A stretch of 46,068 bases of DNA from Candidatus Obscuribacterales bacterium (lineage in GTDB: Bacteria > Cyanobacteriota > Vampirovibrionia > Obscuribacterales > Obscuribacteraceae): the NCBI GenBank assembly GCA_020050835.1, contig JAGVKB010000060.1, positions 1-46,068 of the forward strand. The letters are read 5' to 3'. Below are positions 16,903 to 24,659 of this stretch, piece by piece. Position 1 is the first letter of the stretch. Every line of letters starts with the position of its first letter. The notes under the pieces are model-generated. The model did no database searches and was not told the origin of the DNA. It saw only the letters and a list, made by a program, of their open reading frames with translations. The translations under genes were made by a program, and so were the position numbers.

Positions 16903-17886
16903 ATGGCAAAAGTCTTTTTGGAAAACGACGCTGACCTAGATCCGCTCTCACAATGTTCCATAGGCGTTATCGGTTACGGCAATCAGGGGCGCGCTCACGC
17001 ACTCAATCTCAGGGACAGCGGGCTGACTGTACAAGTCGGGACTAGAGACGGCAGCCGATCGCGCGAACAGTCGTTAAAGGACGGTTTTGCTGTTAACACA
17101 GTCGAAGCGGTGGCGAACAACTGCGAAGTGCTGGCGATCATGCTGCCTGACGAGGCAATTCCTCATGTTTATGCAGAGTCGATCGAGCCTTATCTCGAAG
17201 CGCATGATACTTTCGTATTCGCGCATGGATTCACGGTCTACCACAAAACAATCAGACTGCCGGATGATGCAGACATAGTGCTGGTTGCTCCGACCGGACC
17301 CGGACGCCAGGTGCGCTCGCTCTATCTGGAAGGGGCCGGATTACCAGCGCTGCTGGCAGTCGAACAGAACGCATCGGGCTTAGCTTGGAATCGCTGTCTT
17401 GCTTATGCAAGAGCGATCGGCTGCCTGCGCGCCGGTGGAATTGAAACAACGTTTTCCGAAGAGACTATTACCGATCTCTACTGCGAACAATCAGTCCTTT
17501 GTGGCGGTCTTCCGGAGCTCATAAAAGCTAGCTTCGACACTCTCGTCGAGAAAGGATATCAACCAGAACTCGCTTACATCTCTTGTTTGAAAGAAGTAAA
17601 ACTAATCGCCGACCTTCTCTTCGAAAGGGGAATCGACGGCATGAGAGAAGCAATTTCCAATACGGCGAAATACGGTTCGGCAATCAGCGGTCCAGAGCTG
17701 ATCAATTCTTCCACCAGACATCAATTGCGAAAACTACTCGACCGAATTGAATCGGGAAAGTTCGGTAAGCTCTTTCTAGATGAAGCAGCTGCCGGCTCGC
17801 CGACCATCAAAGACCTTTTGCGCTCAGAAAAACACTCTCAGATCGCTCGAGTCGGAAGGGAACTGCGAACCACTCTTGACTTCTAA
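16903..17886 (+). CDS. Ketol-acid reductoisomerase (IlvC) paralogue with altered active site
   Basis: A 327-residue class I KARI-like protein. The N-domain has GVIGYGNQGRAHALNLRDSG and the NADP loop GTRDGSRSREQSLKDG. The C-domain has FAHGF, ETTFSEETITDLYCEQSVLCGG, PELAYISCLKEVKLIADL and ISNTAKYGSAISGP. True KARIs convert acetolactate to dihydroxyisovalerate in branched-chain amino acid synthesis. Here the active-site lysine of APKGPG is Thr131, and the first metal-binding Glu of AYFE is Ser227. Asp191, Glu195, Glu231 and the active-site Ser are kept. Canonical Mg-dependent isomerase activity is doubtful, so this may be a repurposed reductase. There is no ilvB, ilvN or ilvD nearby; the neighbour is an opine-dehydrogenase-like gene. 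The ATG lies behind CAGGAGAAACA. Confidence 0.85.
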   Translation: MAKVFLENDADLDPLSQCSIGVIGYGNQGRAHALNLRDSGLTVQVGTRDGSRSREQSLKDGFAVNTVEAVANNCEVLAIMLPDEAIPHVYAESIEPYLEAHDTFVFAHGFTVYHKTIRLPDDADIVLVAPTGPGRQVRSLYLEGAGLPALLAVEQNASGLAWNRCLAYARAIGCLRAGGIETTFSEETITDLYCEQSVLCGGLPELIKASFDTLVEKGYQPELAYISCLKEVKLIADLLFERGIDGMREAISNTAKYGSAISGPELINSSTRHQLRKLLDRIESGKFGKLFLDEAAAGSPTIKDLLRSEKHSQIARVGRELRTTLDF

Positions 17887-18412
17887 CTCCGATCGAAACG
17901 AAATCAAGATGACTGCGCCTCGCTAGCAAATGCGCTCGATCGACTTTGCAAAGAATCTAAGCATCCATTGGTCCACACTTCGACCTCAGCAGCGCGAAAC
18001 ACCTGTCGCAGCTTGAATTCAAGAGCTTACCAGGCCTGCTTGTCCAAACAGAATCTCTTTCAATTTCACAATATATTTCTTTGCTTGGAGCACTCTTAAG
18101 CGTTAAGTTCCAAGTGTTCAATTGTCCTTTCTCAATCGCGGAGACAGCCGCTCGACCGCTTTACCTGATTGATTCAACTTCACATCTCGATGTTTGCAGT
18201 AAAACTGTCGACTCTGTCTTGCGTGCGATTTGAGATCAACAGCTAATACGAGTCGTTGACTATAGGCGTAGTCAGCACGCTCATCCGCTCAGGCTACACC
18301 GGATGGTGTCGTCTAGAACACTTTGCTAATACGGCTACGAGTACCGGCTGAGACTTGCGGCAACAAGAGGTTGCTGCCGGTCTCAGTTGTTCAAGAGTCC
18401 CGGAGATTCTCC
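17887..18412. other. Intergenic region, about 525 bp
   Basis: No gene is visible; all frames are short and lack coding bias. The last 65 bp contain a strong hairpin (18348-18386) ahead of the next gene. Confidence 0.5.
18348..18386 (+). promoter_or_regulatory. Structured 5' leader hairpin upstream of hypothetical gene
   Basis: CTGAGAC pairs with GTCTCAG, and inside it GCAAC pairs with GTTGC around an AAGAG loop, with small internal bulges. It ends 26 nt before the ATG at 18413, just upstream of the GGAGA ribosome site. It could be an mRNA-stabilising or regulatory leader, or the terminator of an unseen upstream transcript. No known riboswitch consensus was recognised. Confidence 0.45.
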
Positions 18413-18970
18413 ATGCGCATCAAAACCATTGGTTATAAAACCACCACAGATGGTGCGGCTCTGCGCTACACGCGCCCGTCATTAATCGTGGTCGGCCAGT
18501 ATCCGATCCGCGACGTCCCTGGCGTCCGGCGATCCAACGAACTGGCGATTCATCGCGAGCTGTACGGCGACTATCTCGGCAGCTGCTGCCTCTGGGAGCA
18601 GAGAGACCGCTGGTGGCTGTTCCCTCACAACGACGATGGCACGCCATACCATGTCGGCTGCGAACACCTGACCGCTGACTACATAATGGCTATTTTCGAC
18701 GTCGATTCCGGCCCGTACGACAACGTCTCTTTTGAGTACGAGCCGGACCGGGTCTTTGCCCACGGCTACACCCCGACCAAGAAAGGGCGCAAAGAAGGAA
18801 TTGCAGTCATCATGGCGGTCGGAGAGGAAGTCACTGTCGTGCGCTCGGATACGCCACCATCGCTCTTGGAACGCTGGTTTCCCAACCTCTATTCCCAGCG
18901 CACCATCCAGACGCCGGAACGGCTGACTGTGCGCTGGGACGGTCGTCAGCTGCGCTTCATCGAGAGCTGA
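18413..18970 (+). CDS. Hypothetical protein, paralogue of the 36614-37288 product
   Basis: A 185-residue soluble protein starting at the ATG at 18413 behind GGAGA. No known domain was recognised. The C-terminal part, GEEVTVVRSDTPPS then ERLTVRWDGRQLRF, closely parallels GQAVTVIRSAPSF then ERLILRWNGKKLSL in the protein at 36614-37288, so both belong to one unrecognised family. The middle contains HNDDGTPYHVGCEHL and acidic DVDSGPYDNVSFEYEPD stretches. G/C-ending codons and a structured leader suggest good expression. It lies 114 bp upstream of another unrecognised gene in the same orientation. Confidence 0.68.
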   Translation: MRIKTIGYKTTTDGAALRYTRPSLIVVGQYPIRDVPGVRRSNELAIHRELYGDYLGSCCLWEQRDRWWLFPHNDDGTPYHVGCEHLTADYIMAIFDVDSGPYDNVSFEYEPDRVFAHGYTPTKKGRKEGIAVIMAVGEEVTVVRSDTPPSLLERWFPNLYSQRTIQTPERLTVRWDGRQLRFIES

Positions 18971-19084
18971 TCGCACCGCTTGGCTGGCTCTGTCCGCCCG
19001 CCGTCGTTCCGCCTGGCCCCACAAAGAGCCCCAAACAACAATGCTCGAACTTTTCAAAACGAACAATTAAAGGAGAACACAGCC

Positions 19085-19900
19085 ATGAACCTTGAAGTAA
19101 CACTGGCAATCTCAGCGGCCACCGCCGCCGAGGCTCTCTCCCTGGCCGCCAGCCTTGAGGGCTTCGCGCCGAACCAGTCAAGGCAGCCCGATCTCATTCA
19201 GGACGGTATCTTCGGCGTGGCCGGCATCCTATCCAAGCCGGTCGAGCATCGGCTGGTAGTCGGCTTCCTGCGGAGCAACCTCGGGAAGCTGGACCCGCTG
19301 CTGCGCAGCATGGTCGCGCAACTCGAAGCTCGTCTTCAACTCTGCCCGAATTGCAGCGATTTGCCGCTCTTCGGCGGCTGTCTGCGAAAGAACTGCGAAT
19401 CCGCAGACTGCCGAGCGACTCGCTTCACCGCCGGTATCGACCGCGCCCTGAAGTTCTGTTACAACTGCTGCGAAAAGAGCGGTCGCTGCCAGCGCTGCGG
19501 CACTACTTTCAAGAGCATCCCGCAACCACCGAACCTTCAGCCTGGTGGCCAGCCGGCCGGTCACCCAAGCATCCCTGAACCCAGGCGCCGCGGCTACTAC
19601 CTCTCCTACCTCCACCAGACCACCGGGGAGCAGCCGCTCAAGCGCGGCATGGGCGCGAAGCTTCGTTCCCAGCGAATCGCTGAGCACAAGAGGATTACCG
19701 AGCAGTGCGCAGCCGAACTCCGCAAGCAATTCCCCGGTCTGCGCGTGACGGTCATCGGCCCGCTGATCGTCAACGTCTACGGCAAGAGCATTGCCACCCT
19801 CTCCCGCTTGCCGGAACAGTGCGGCACGTTTATCCGAGGAGAAGCGCAGCGCGAACCCGAACCGCTCCTTGCCAACCCGTTTAAATCAACCATTCGGTAA
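19085..19900 (+). CDS. Hypothetical Cys-rich, probably zinc-binding protein
   Basis: 271 residues from the ATG at 19085, which follows AAAGGAGAACACAGCC. Residues about 1-75 are Ala/Leu-rich and helical. Residues about 80-145 contain dense cysteines (CPNCSDLP, GGCLRKNCESADCRA, then FCYNCCEKSGRCQRCG). This pattern suggests two or more zinc ribbons or a Cys-based metal centre. A Pro/Gly linker follows (near 150-165), then a basic C-terminal domain (LRVTVIGPLIVNVYGK). No family is recognised. It sits between two other unknown genes and could act with them. Confidence 0.62.
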   Translation: MNLEVTLAISAATAAEALSLAASLEGFAPNQSRQPDLIQDGIFGVAGILSKPVEHRLVVGFLRSNLGKLDPLLRSMVAQLEARLQLCPNCSDLPLFGGCLRKNCESADCRATRFTAGIDRALKFCYNCCEKSGRCQRCGTTFKSIPQPPNLQPGGQPAGHPSIPEPRRRGYYLSYLHQTTGEQPLKRGMGAKLRSQRIAEHKRITEQCAAELRKQFPGLRVTVIGPLIVNVYGKSIATLSRLPEQCGTFIRGEAQREPEPLLANPFKSTIR

Positions 19901-20003
19901 GCAAGGACGACCCGCGGCAGTCAGGCGTCGGTCCAAGGCAATTAGCAACCAGCGCTTAGTTTGTAGAAGGACTTGGGAACTCCCCTCGGCTTTCTCAGTG
20001 CCG

Positions 20004-20024
20004 GGGCGGCTCTTGTCGCCGCCC
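20004..20024 (+). promoter_or_regulatory. GC-rich hairpin in the leader of the 20061 gene
   Basis: GGGCGGC and GCCGCCC form a perfect 7-bp stem with a TCTTGTC loop, about 25 nt upstream of the AAAGGAAGG ribosome site. It may be a weak terminator of the preceding gene or an mRNA leader structure. Confidence 0.4.
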
Positions 20025-20060
20025 TGTTCGTCTACCGCCAATCCAAAAGGAAGGTTTATC

Positions 20061-20552
20061 ATGCCACAACGTCCCTACAGCTACCTCGAATCGCTACCAC
20101 TCACGGATGAAGAGAAAGAGAAGATTACCAACCAGGGCTACGACTCGCCAGCCTGCCTGTACGGCATCATCAAAGCCGGCGGCGACGTCGTCTGGCAATG
20201 GCTCGGTCGCAAATGTCACGACGAGCTGGTAGCCGCCCTCGAAAAGCAGCTGACGGCCGATGAGCTCAATGAGCTCAACAAGCCGGTGCCGCGCTACCCA
20301 GCAATGGGCTATGTCGCCCCCAAGATCGGCGATGTTCTGCTGGAGATTCGGGCTGCCAGCGCCGATGAAGCAACTTTGATCGCGCAGTCCATTGCCGGCT
20401 TCACCCCCCGGGATGGGGAGCCGATACCTTGCAACACCGACACCTTCATCGTCGCCGGGTATGCTACGCAGCCGCCTGCCCACCCGCAATTGGTGTCTGT
20501 TCACCCCAACAGCCAGATCAACATCCCACCGCCTGACAGCGACGTTCAATAG
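20061..20552 (+). CDS. Hypothetical protein, 163 residues
   Basis: The ATG at 20061 follows AAAGGAAGG with good spacing. The N-terminal part (SLPLTDEEKEKITNQGYDSPACLYGIIKAGG) looks like a small helical domain. The middle (LEKQLTADELNELNKP) is helical and acidic, and the C-terminus is Pro-rich and probably flexible (THPQ, NIPPPDSDVQ). There is no signal peptide or membrane segment. I do not recognise the family. It is the last of three unknown plus-strand genes and is followed by two strong hairpins. Confidence 0.6.
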   Translation: MPQRPYSYLESLPLTDEEKEKITNQGYDSPACLYGIIKAGGDVVWQWLGRKCHDELVAALEKQLTADELNELNKPVPRYPAMGYVAPKIGDVLLEIRAASADEATLIAQSIAGFTPRDGEPIPCNTDTFIVAGYATQPPAHPQLVSVHPNSQINIPPPDSDVQ

Positions 20553-20584
20553 GCAATGAGCGGCTAGACCGGTCAACTGTAGAA

Positions 20585-20643
20585 GTGGGAAGGGAACAGG
20601 CGCGAGGCCCAAACAGCCAAACGCCTGTTCTTCTTCACTTTTT
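20585..20643 (+). terminator. Rho-independent terminator after the 20061-20552 gene
   Basis: GTGGGAAGGGAACAGGCG pairs through CGCCTGTTC and TTCTTCAC (with G-U pairs) around an 18-nt loop. TTTTT follows directly. It starts 33 bp after the stop codon. Confidence 0.85.
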
Positions 20644-20651
20644 CAAACTTT

Positions 20652-20692
20652 GGGCTATCGCGTTAGCTCCGAAACGCGTTTAGCCCTTTCGT
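20652..20692 (+). terminator. Second hairpin, possibly tandem terminator
   Basis: GGGCTA pairs with TAGCCC, and inside it CGCGTT pairs with AACGCG. TTTCGTTTT follows. It lies 9 bp after the previous terminator and about 60 bp before the decayed transposase, so it may instead belong to the left end of that element. Confidence 0.5.
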
Positions 20693-20754
20693 TTTCGGGG
20701 TATGTTAACGATAGAATATGGTATATCCACATAACATGCGGAGGTGCAGAGTTA

Positions 20755-21408
20755 ATGCTAGAACCAATGAGCGCACTCGAATTTCAAGATCGATTCAGAA
20801 CGGAAAAGGATTGCTTGGAATATATCCGACAACTCAGATGACCAAATGGTTTCATTTGTCCGAACTGCGGACATGACTTTGCCTACGAATTAAAAGATGG
20901 TAGTCTCTATCAATGTTCTGTATGCCGCAGGCAGACTTCTGTGACAGCCGGCACAATCTTTCATAAGACCAGAACACCCTTGCGAAAGTGGTTCTGGATG
21001 ATCTATCAGATGACCCAGGATAAGGGGGGCGCGTCTGCTTCCAGGCTGGCCAAACAGCTTTGCGGTTTTCAGAGCACCGATTGGAATCAACTGCAGAAGC
21101 TGCGCCATGCAATGGGGCGCCGCGATGAATCCATTACACTTGCTGGTTTCATCGAACTGGACGAAGCTGTCATCGGTCCGCATGCACGAGAAACTGGACG
21201 GCGCAAAAAAAACGACGACGACAAGAAGGGTCCACAACGCTTTCTCATTGGCACATACCATGGTGTTAGCTCTAAGTACTTGCAGCTCTACCTGAGCGAG
21301 TTCGCGTTCCGTTGGAATCGCCGCGACTCGGAAGAAACACTCTGGACTAGCCTCCTCAAAGCCGCTTCCTTCGCGGCTCCCATGCAATATGCTGAACTGA
21401 GACTATAA
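20755..21408 (+). pseudogene. Decayed IS1595/ISXO2-type transposase
   Basis: The reading frame spells an IS1595-family transposase but is broken twice. The N-terminus FQDRFRTEKDCLEYIRQLR is followed by TGA at 20839-20841 exactly where the family has Trp (LRWPxGFxCPxCG), so a TGG-to-TGA change is likely. The zinc-ribbon part continues in frame (NGFICPNCGHDF, CSVCRRQTSVTAGTIFHKTRTPLRKWFW). After FIELDEAVIGP the central DDE segment is missing: a Lys/Asp-rich stretch (about KKNDDDKKGPQ) joins straight to LIGTYHGVSSKYLQLYLSEFAFRWNRR of the C-terminus. The start has GGAGG at 20740. It cannot be active. Terminal inverted repeats were not identified with confidence. Confidence 0.85.
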
Positions 21409-21522
21409 CCCTATCTCAAACTGCTTATACTGGAAAGTTTAGTATATCAACAAACCAATGTAAGCATTCGGTCAGTACAGGTACTGGCATGAAAGCAGGT
21501 GGTTGGGCGGAGACACGCAGCA

Positions 21523-21541
21523 GGCGGCTGCCAGAGCCGCC
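21523..21541. terminator. Short hairpin beyond the panC stop
   Basis: GGCGGC and GCCGCC form a 6-bp stem around TGCCAGA, about 70 bp beyond the panC stop on the minus strand. No U-tract follows, so its role as a terminator is weakly supported. Confidence 0.3.
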
Positions 21542-21613
21542 CCTACGAAATTTTCTACCTGTGCTGTCCGAACATTTACAAGCCAATCTGTCGATCTGTC
21601 CGAGCTTTTCGCT

Positions 21614-22498
21614 TTAGCGCACAGGCAGGTTGTCGATCAATCTTACATCGCCAAATTTAGCGGCGACCAGAACGACAAACGGCCGATCGGCAGTGTCCAC
21701 AGGCTTGAGTGTATCGAGATCGCATGCTTCGAGGTATTGAAGTTTCACTCCCGGAAGTTTTGCTAAAGTCTGGCGGCCTTCTTCGAGAGCCTCCAAAATA
21801 GACACTTTGGCTGACTTCGCTCGCGCTTGAACCTGGCGCAAAGTCTCAAACAGAATCGGCGCCTGCTTGCGCTGCTCTGCAGTCAGATAAACATTCCTGG
21901 AGCTGAGCGCCAATCCATCCGGTTCTCTGACCGTCGGCACACCTACGACTTTCACGGCAGTATTGAGATCTTTTACCATTCGTTTGATCACTGCCAACTG
22001 CTGAAAGTCCTTTTCGCCGAAGTAGCCGACATCAGGCTGAACAAGCGAAAACAACTTGGTTACAACCGTCGCCACACCGGCGAAATGGCCGGGACGGAAC
22101 GACCCGCACAGGCGCTCGGTCAGTTCGGCCGGTGGAACAATGACTGTTGTACCCACACGTCCGGCTGGGTACATTTCGCTGTCGCTTGGGTGAAAGATCG
22201 CATGAACTCCAGCATCTCGACAGAGCTCAATATCAGATTGCAATGTTCTGGGATACTTCGCCAGATCTTCGGTCGGTCCGAACTGTAGTGGATTGACGAA
22301 GACGGAAACGATCACATTTTGGCACTCAACCTGCGCCTGTTTAACGAGCGACATATGTCCTTCATGCAACGCTCCCATCGTCGGCACAAGACCCAGTACC
22401 GGTTTCGCTCCGGAGGCGCAGTTAAAGGCGAGTTCGGCTCGCCAAGTCTTCAATTCACTAATCTTCGAGAAACATTCGATAGCAACCGCTGATTTCAC
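21614..22498 (-). CDS. panC: Pantothenate synthetase (pantoate-beta-alanine ligase)
   Basis: Catalyses the ATP-dependent condensation of pantoate with beta-alanine to pantothenate, the precursor of coenzyme A, in the cytoplasm. The HIGH-type motif PTMGALHEGH, VSVFVNPLQFGPTED, FRPGHFAGVATVVTKLF, GYFGEKDFQQL and the KMSKS-like VREPDGLALSSRN are all present. The length (294 residues) is normal. The GTG at 22498 follows CGGAGG by 6 nt; the frame also opens at a TTG at 22516, but that lies on the wrong side of the ribosome site. No panB or panD is adjacent. A CoaE-like fusion lies 8 kb away, but no link can be claimed. Confidence 0.95.
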   Translation of the reverse strand: MKSAVAIECFSKISELKTWRAELAFNCASGAKPVLGLVPTMGALHEGHMSLVKQAQVECQNVIVSVFVNPLQFGPTEDLAKYPRTLQSDIELCRDAGVHAIFHPSDSEMYPAGRVGTTVIVPPAELTERLCGSFRPGHFAGVATVVTKLFSLVQPDVGYFGEKDFQQLAVIKRMVKDLNTAVKVVGVPTVREPDGLALSSRNVYLTAEQRKQAPILFETLRQVQARAKSAKVSILEALEEGRQTLAKLPGVKLQYLEACDLDTLKPVDTADRPFVVLVAAKFGDVRLIDNLPVR

Positions 22499-23360
22499 CT
22501 TCAACCTCCGGGGCAATCCTTCCAGCCAGCTGAAAACTAGCGATCAGATTACCGTGACCAGCCGAAAAGTTCGACCCCTTTCCGGTAAAAATGAATGTTT
22601 TGCTGGGTAAATTGGGAGCTAGAGTATCTGGACGGACCACAAAACACAAGGGCGCCGATCGATTTGGTAGTTAATAAAACAGACAACTAAGCACGATAAG
22701 TCTTGGTCAACTGAAGCCCAAGCAACTTTCAAGCAAACAAATGGCGACCGGATCGACTGCTAAATGAGTAAGACCAGCCCCAGCTTGACAGCCCCAACCT
22801 GGCACACATTTTCTTCAATCTGCAAGGCAATTATGCTTTGGCTCTTCGATCAATGAGCATACCGGTACGCTCACGAGCTAGCGAGCTACGATCTCAACTC
22901 AGCATCTTCTCAGCTCGCCCCACGACTCAACTCTGTGCAATTTGCTCATTGTAGACACAAACAAGACTAGTACTTGATTTTAGAGAGACTTGTACAAGTT
23001 CGTTTTGCTGAGGACTTGCCAAGCCTATTCTCGCTACTCCTCATGCGGATTACGCAATTGGACGTATACAGTGTTTCCGCAGCAGTCAAACGATATCCCC
23101 ACAGACCTTCTTGAAAATATTTTCGACATACAACGATCGCCCCTTAGTTATACACCCTAGAGCCCCTTGGTGTATTCGGCGTGTATCCGCACTCTATCTA
23201 GCGTAGATCCAGATCTGCTCAGCGTTTCAAGCAACTCATGCCTTGCAAATCCTAGACCAGGCTGTTAACTTTGATGTGCCAAGCAAGACTGAAGCTTGGT
23301 AAGTCTGCCGGTAATGAACTACCGGAGGATTTGCCGGATAGTTAAACTTGAGGACGTCTT
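22499..23360. other. Intergenic region, about 860 bp, AT-richer
   Basis: No convincing gene on either strand. The part next to panC holds its promoter. A TACACC/GGTGTA inverted repeat is visible near 23150-23175, and a palindrome lies at 23308-23325. Base composition is more AT-rich than the flanks, as in the DUF3800 region that follows. Confidence 0.45.
23308..23325. promoter_or_regulatory. Inverted repeat upstream of the DUF3800 gene
   Basis: CCGGTAatgaacTACCGG is a perfect 6+6 inverted repeat 35 bp before the GTG start at 23361, a usual position for an operator or leader hairpin. A further CCGG pair follows (CCGGaggatttgCCGG). A repressor site is a guess. Confidence 0.35.
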
Positions 23361-24062
23361 GTGAAGTTCGAAGTCTATTGCGATGAATCATATCCAGACC
23401 TTCTCTCATCTCAGAAGCCACCCGTGAAGTATCTGGTTATCGGCAGCCTTTGGCTCGAGGCCGACATTCGCAGCAAGCTGAAAGAGGAAATTCATGAGCT
23501 ACGACACAAGCACAATATTGGTCCGGAATTTAAATGGGGCAAAGTGTCAAAAAACAAACTCGCCTTCTATGATGAGCTTGTAGGCCTGTTTTTCGCATTT
23601 GGTACTCAAGTTCGCTTCCGTTGCATCGCCGTGGAACACGATAAAGTTGATTTGGTTTCCTACCACAACGATGACCAAGAGCTGGGTTTTTACAAGTTTT
23701 ACTATCAGCTTATTCATCACTGGATTAGTGATTTCAACGAGTACTCAATTTTCACGGACTTCAAGAAGAACCGCGACCGGAGCCGATTGCACGTGCTACA
23801 TCGATGCCTGCAATCTTCCAATCTTGCATCGGTGATCCATCGCGCTCAGCCGATTGAATCATCTCAATCAGTGCTGGTACAAACTGCAGACGTCCTTACA
23901 GGTGCAGCATCAGCAGCTTTGAATGAACGCCTAAGACCTACCTCTGCAAAGGAAGGGCTAGTTCGAAGTATTGAAGCTCGCATTGGTCGCAAAATTGCAG
24001 GAACTGGACCACATGAACAGAAGTTCAACGTGTTTCAAATTGATCTGACAGGAGGTTGGTAG
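23361..24062 (+). CDS. DUF3800 domain-containing protein
   Basis: A 233-residue protein with the DUF3800 landmarks: FEVYCDES at the N-terminus (acidic RNase H-like strand), KYLVIGSLWL, FTDFKKNRD, and near the C-terminus QTADVLTGAASAALN. DUF3800 proteins are widespread, often on mobile or defence-associated DNA, and are thought to have a nuclease-like fold; their activity is not established. The GTG start at 23361 follows TTGAGGA. The downstream gene starts inside the stop codon (TAGTGA), so translation is coupled. Codon use is more AT-rich than in most of the window, which supports acquisition by transfer. Confidence 0.8.
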   Translation: MKFEVYCDESYPDLLSSQKPPVKYLVIGSLWLEADIRSKLKEEIHELRHKHNIGPEFKWGKVSKNKLAFYDELVGLFFAFGTQVRFRCIAVEHDKVDLVSYHNDDQELGFYKFYYQLIHHWISDFNEYSIFTDFKKNRDRSRLHVLHRCLQSSNLASVIHRAQPIESSQSVLVQTADVLTGAASAALNERLRPTSAKEGLVRSIEARIGRKIAGTGPHEQKFNVFQIDLTGGW

Positions 24063-24502
24063 TGACTTATCCTCCACTCCTGAGGCTGCCCGCAGTGAAG
24101 GATTACATCCTGCATTACAGGGCGAATTACTCTAAGGTTGAAGTTCGGACTTGGGATGGCGTAGTAGTCAAATTTGAAGGAGCGCACTTTTATCATCTGT
24201 TCTACGAGGACAACGACCGTGATGGCAACAAAGACCAGTTTTCATGGCAAAGAGCAGAGCACATCAACTGGATTAAGCAAGCACTGCAAGATTTTTCTGC
24301 AACTCACTACCAGGGGTGGAATAACAAACACAAGCGCTATGACCCAACTAGACGATTAGTTGTTGCCGAAGGAAATTATGTCGTAGTCATTCAATTACTG
24401 TCTGACACAAAAGCGTTCATAGTCACACACTTCTTCGCTGATAATCCAACATTGGCTAAGATCAGGCTAAGTCCGCTTTGGAAGGGTTTTAACAAGCCAT
24501 AA
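24062..24502 (+). CDS. Hypothetical protein translationally coupled to DUF3800
   Basis: 146 residues from a GTG at 24062 that overlaps the DUF3800 stop codon; AGGAGG lies at 24050-24055, 6 nt before it. An in-frame TTG at 24056 is too close to that site. The protein is rich in aromatic, His and Asn residues (FEGAHFYHLFYEDNDRD, INWIKQALQDFSATHYQGWNNKHKRYD, FIVTHFFADNP) and has no signal or membrane segment. The H-x-x-x-F and W-I-K-Q-A-L pattern with a late VVxIQL strand recalls small phage-type nuclease or BECR-fold domains. That resemblance is only suggestive. The pair probably functions as a unit. Confidence 0.7.
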   Translation: MTYPPLLRLPAVKDYILHYRANYSKVEVRTWDGVVVKFEGAHFYHLFYEDNDRDGNKDQFSWQRAEHINWIKQALQDFSATHYQGWNNKHKRYDPTRRLVVAEGNYVVVIQLLSDTKAFIVTHFFADNPTLAKIRLSPLWKGFNKP

Positions 24503-24505
24503 AAA

Positions 24506-24553
24506 TACCGCTGATCGCCTCTTTGGGCGGGCTCAGCGGTCAAGCCTTTGCTG
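24506..24553 (+). repeat. 48-bp hairpin repeat, copy 1
   Basis: Begins 4 bp after the stop of the 24062 gene. ACCGCTGA pairs with TCAGCGGT, with a GATCGCC/GGGCGGG-type interior, followed by CAAGCCTTTGCTGG. A second, 48-bp copy lies 106 bp downstream with about seven substitutions. It may be a terminator, but the duplicate and conserved tail suggest a repeated element. Confidence 0.65.
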
Positions 24554-24611
24554 GGACAGTGACACTAGGTCATGTTCCATCCGGAAAACTAATGCCAGAA
24601 GTGGGAAAAGT

Positions 24612-24659
24612 TACCGCTGATCGCTTCTAGAGCGGGCCCAGCGGTCAAGCCTTTGTTGG
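24612..24659 (+). repeat. 48-bp hairpin repeat, copy 2
   Basis: The same element as at 24506: TACCGCTGATCGC, a variable middle, GCGGGC, CAGCGGTCAAGCCTTTG. Most differences fall in the loop and one stem position (CTCAGCGGT here CCCAGCGGT). Conservation of the non-stem tail argues against two independent terminators. Confidence 0.65.

Noticed and set aside
18348-18386. TPP riboswitch suggested by CTGAGA in the leader
   Set aside because: The rest of the TPP-sensing consensus is absent and the downstream gene is unrelated to thiamine.
22458-22649. 63-codon minus-strand frame overlapping the panC start
   Set aside because: It overlaps the panC ribosome site and start by 40 bp and shows no family; more likely the promoter region.
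24506-24659. CRISPR array from the two hairpin repeats
   Set aside because: Only two copies with imperfect repeats and a 58-bp spacer, no cas genes, and strong internal pairing with a shared flanking tail.
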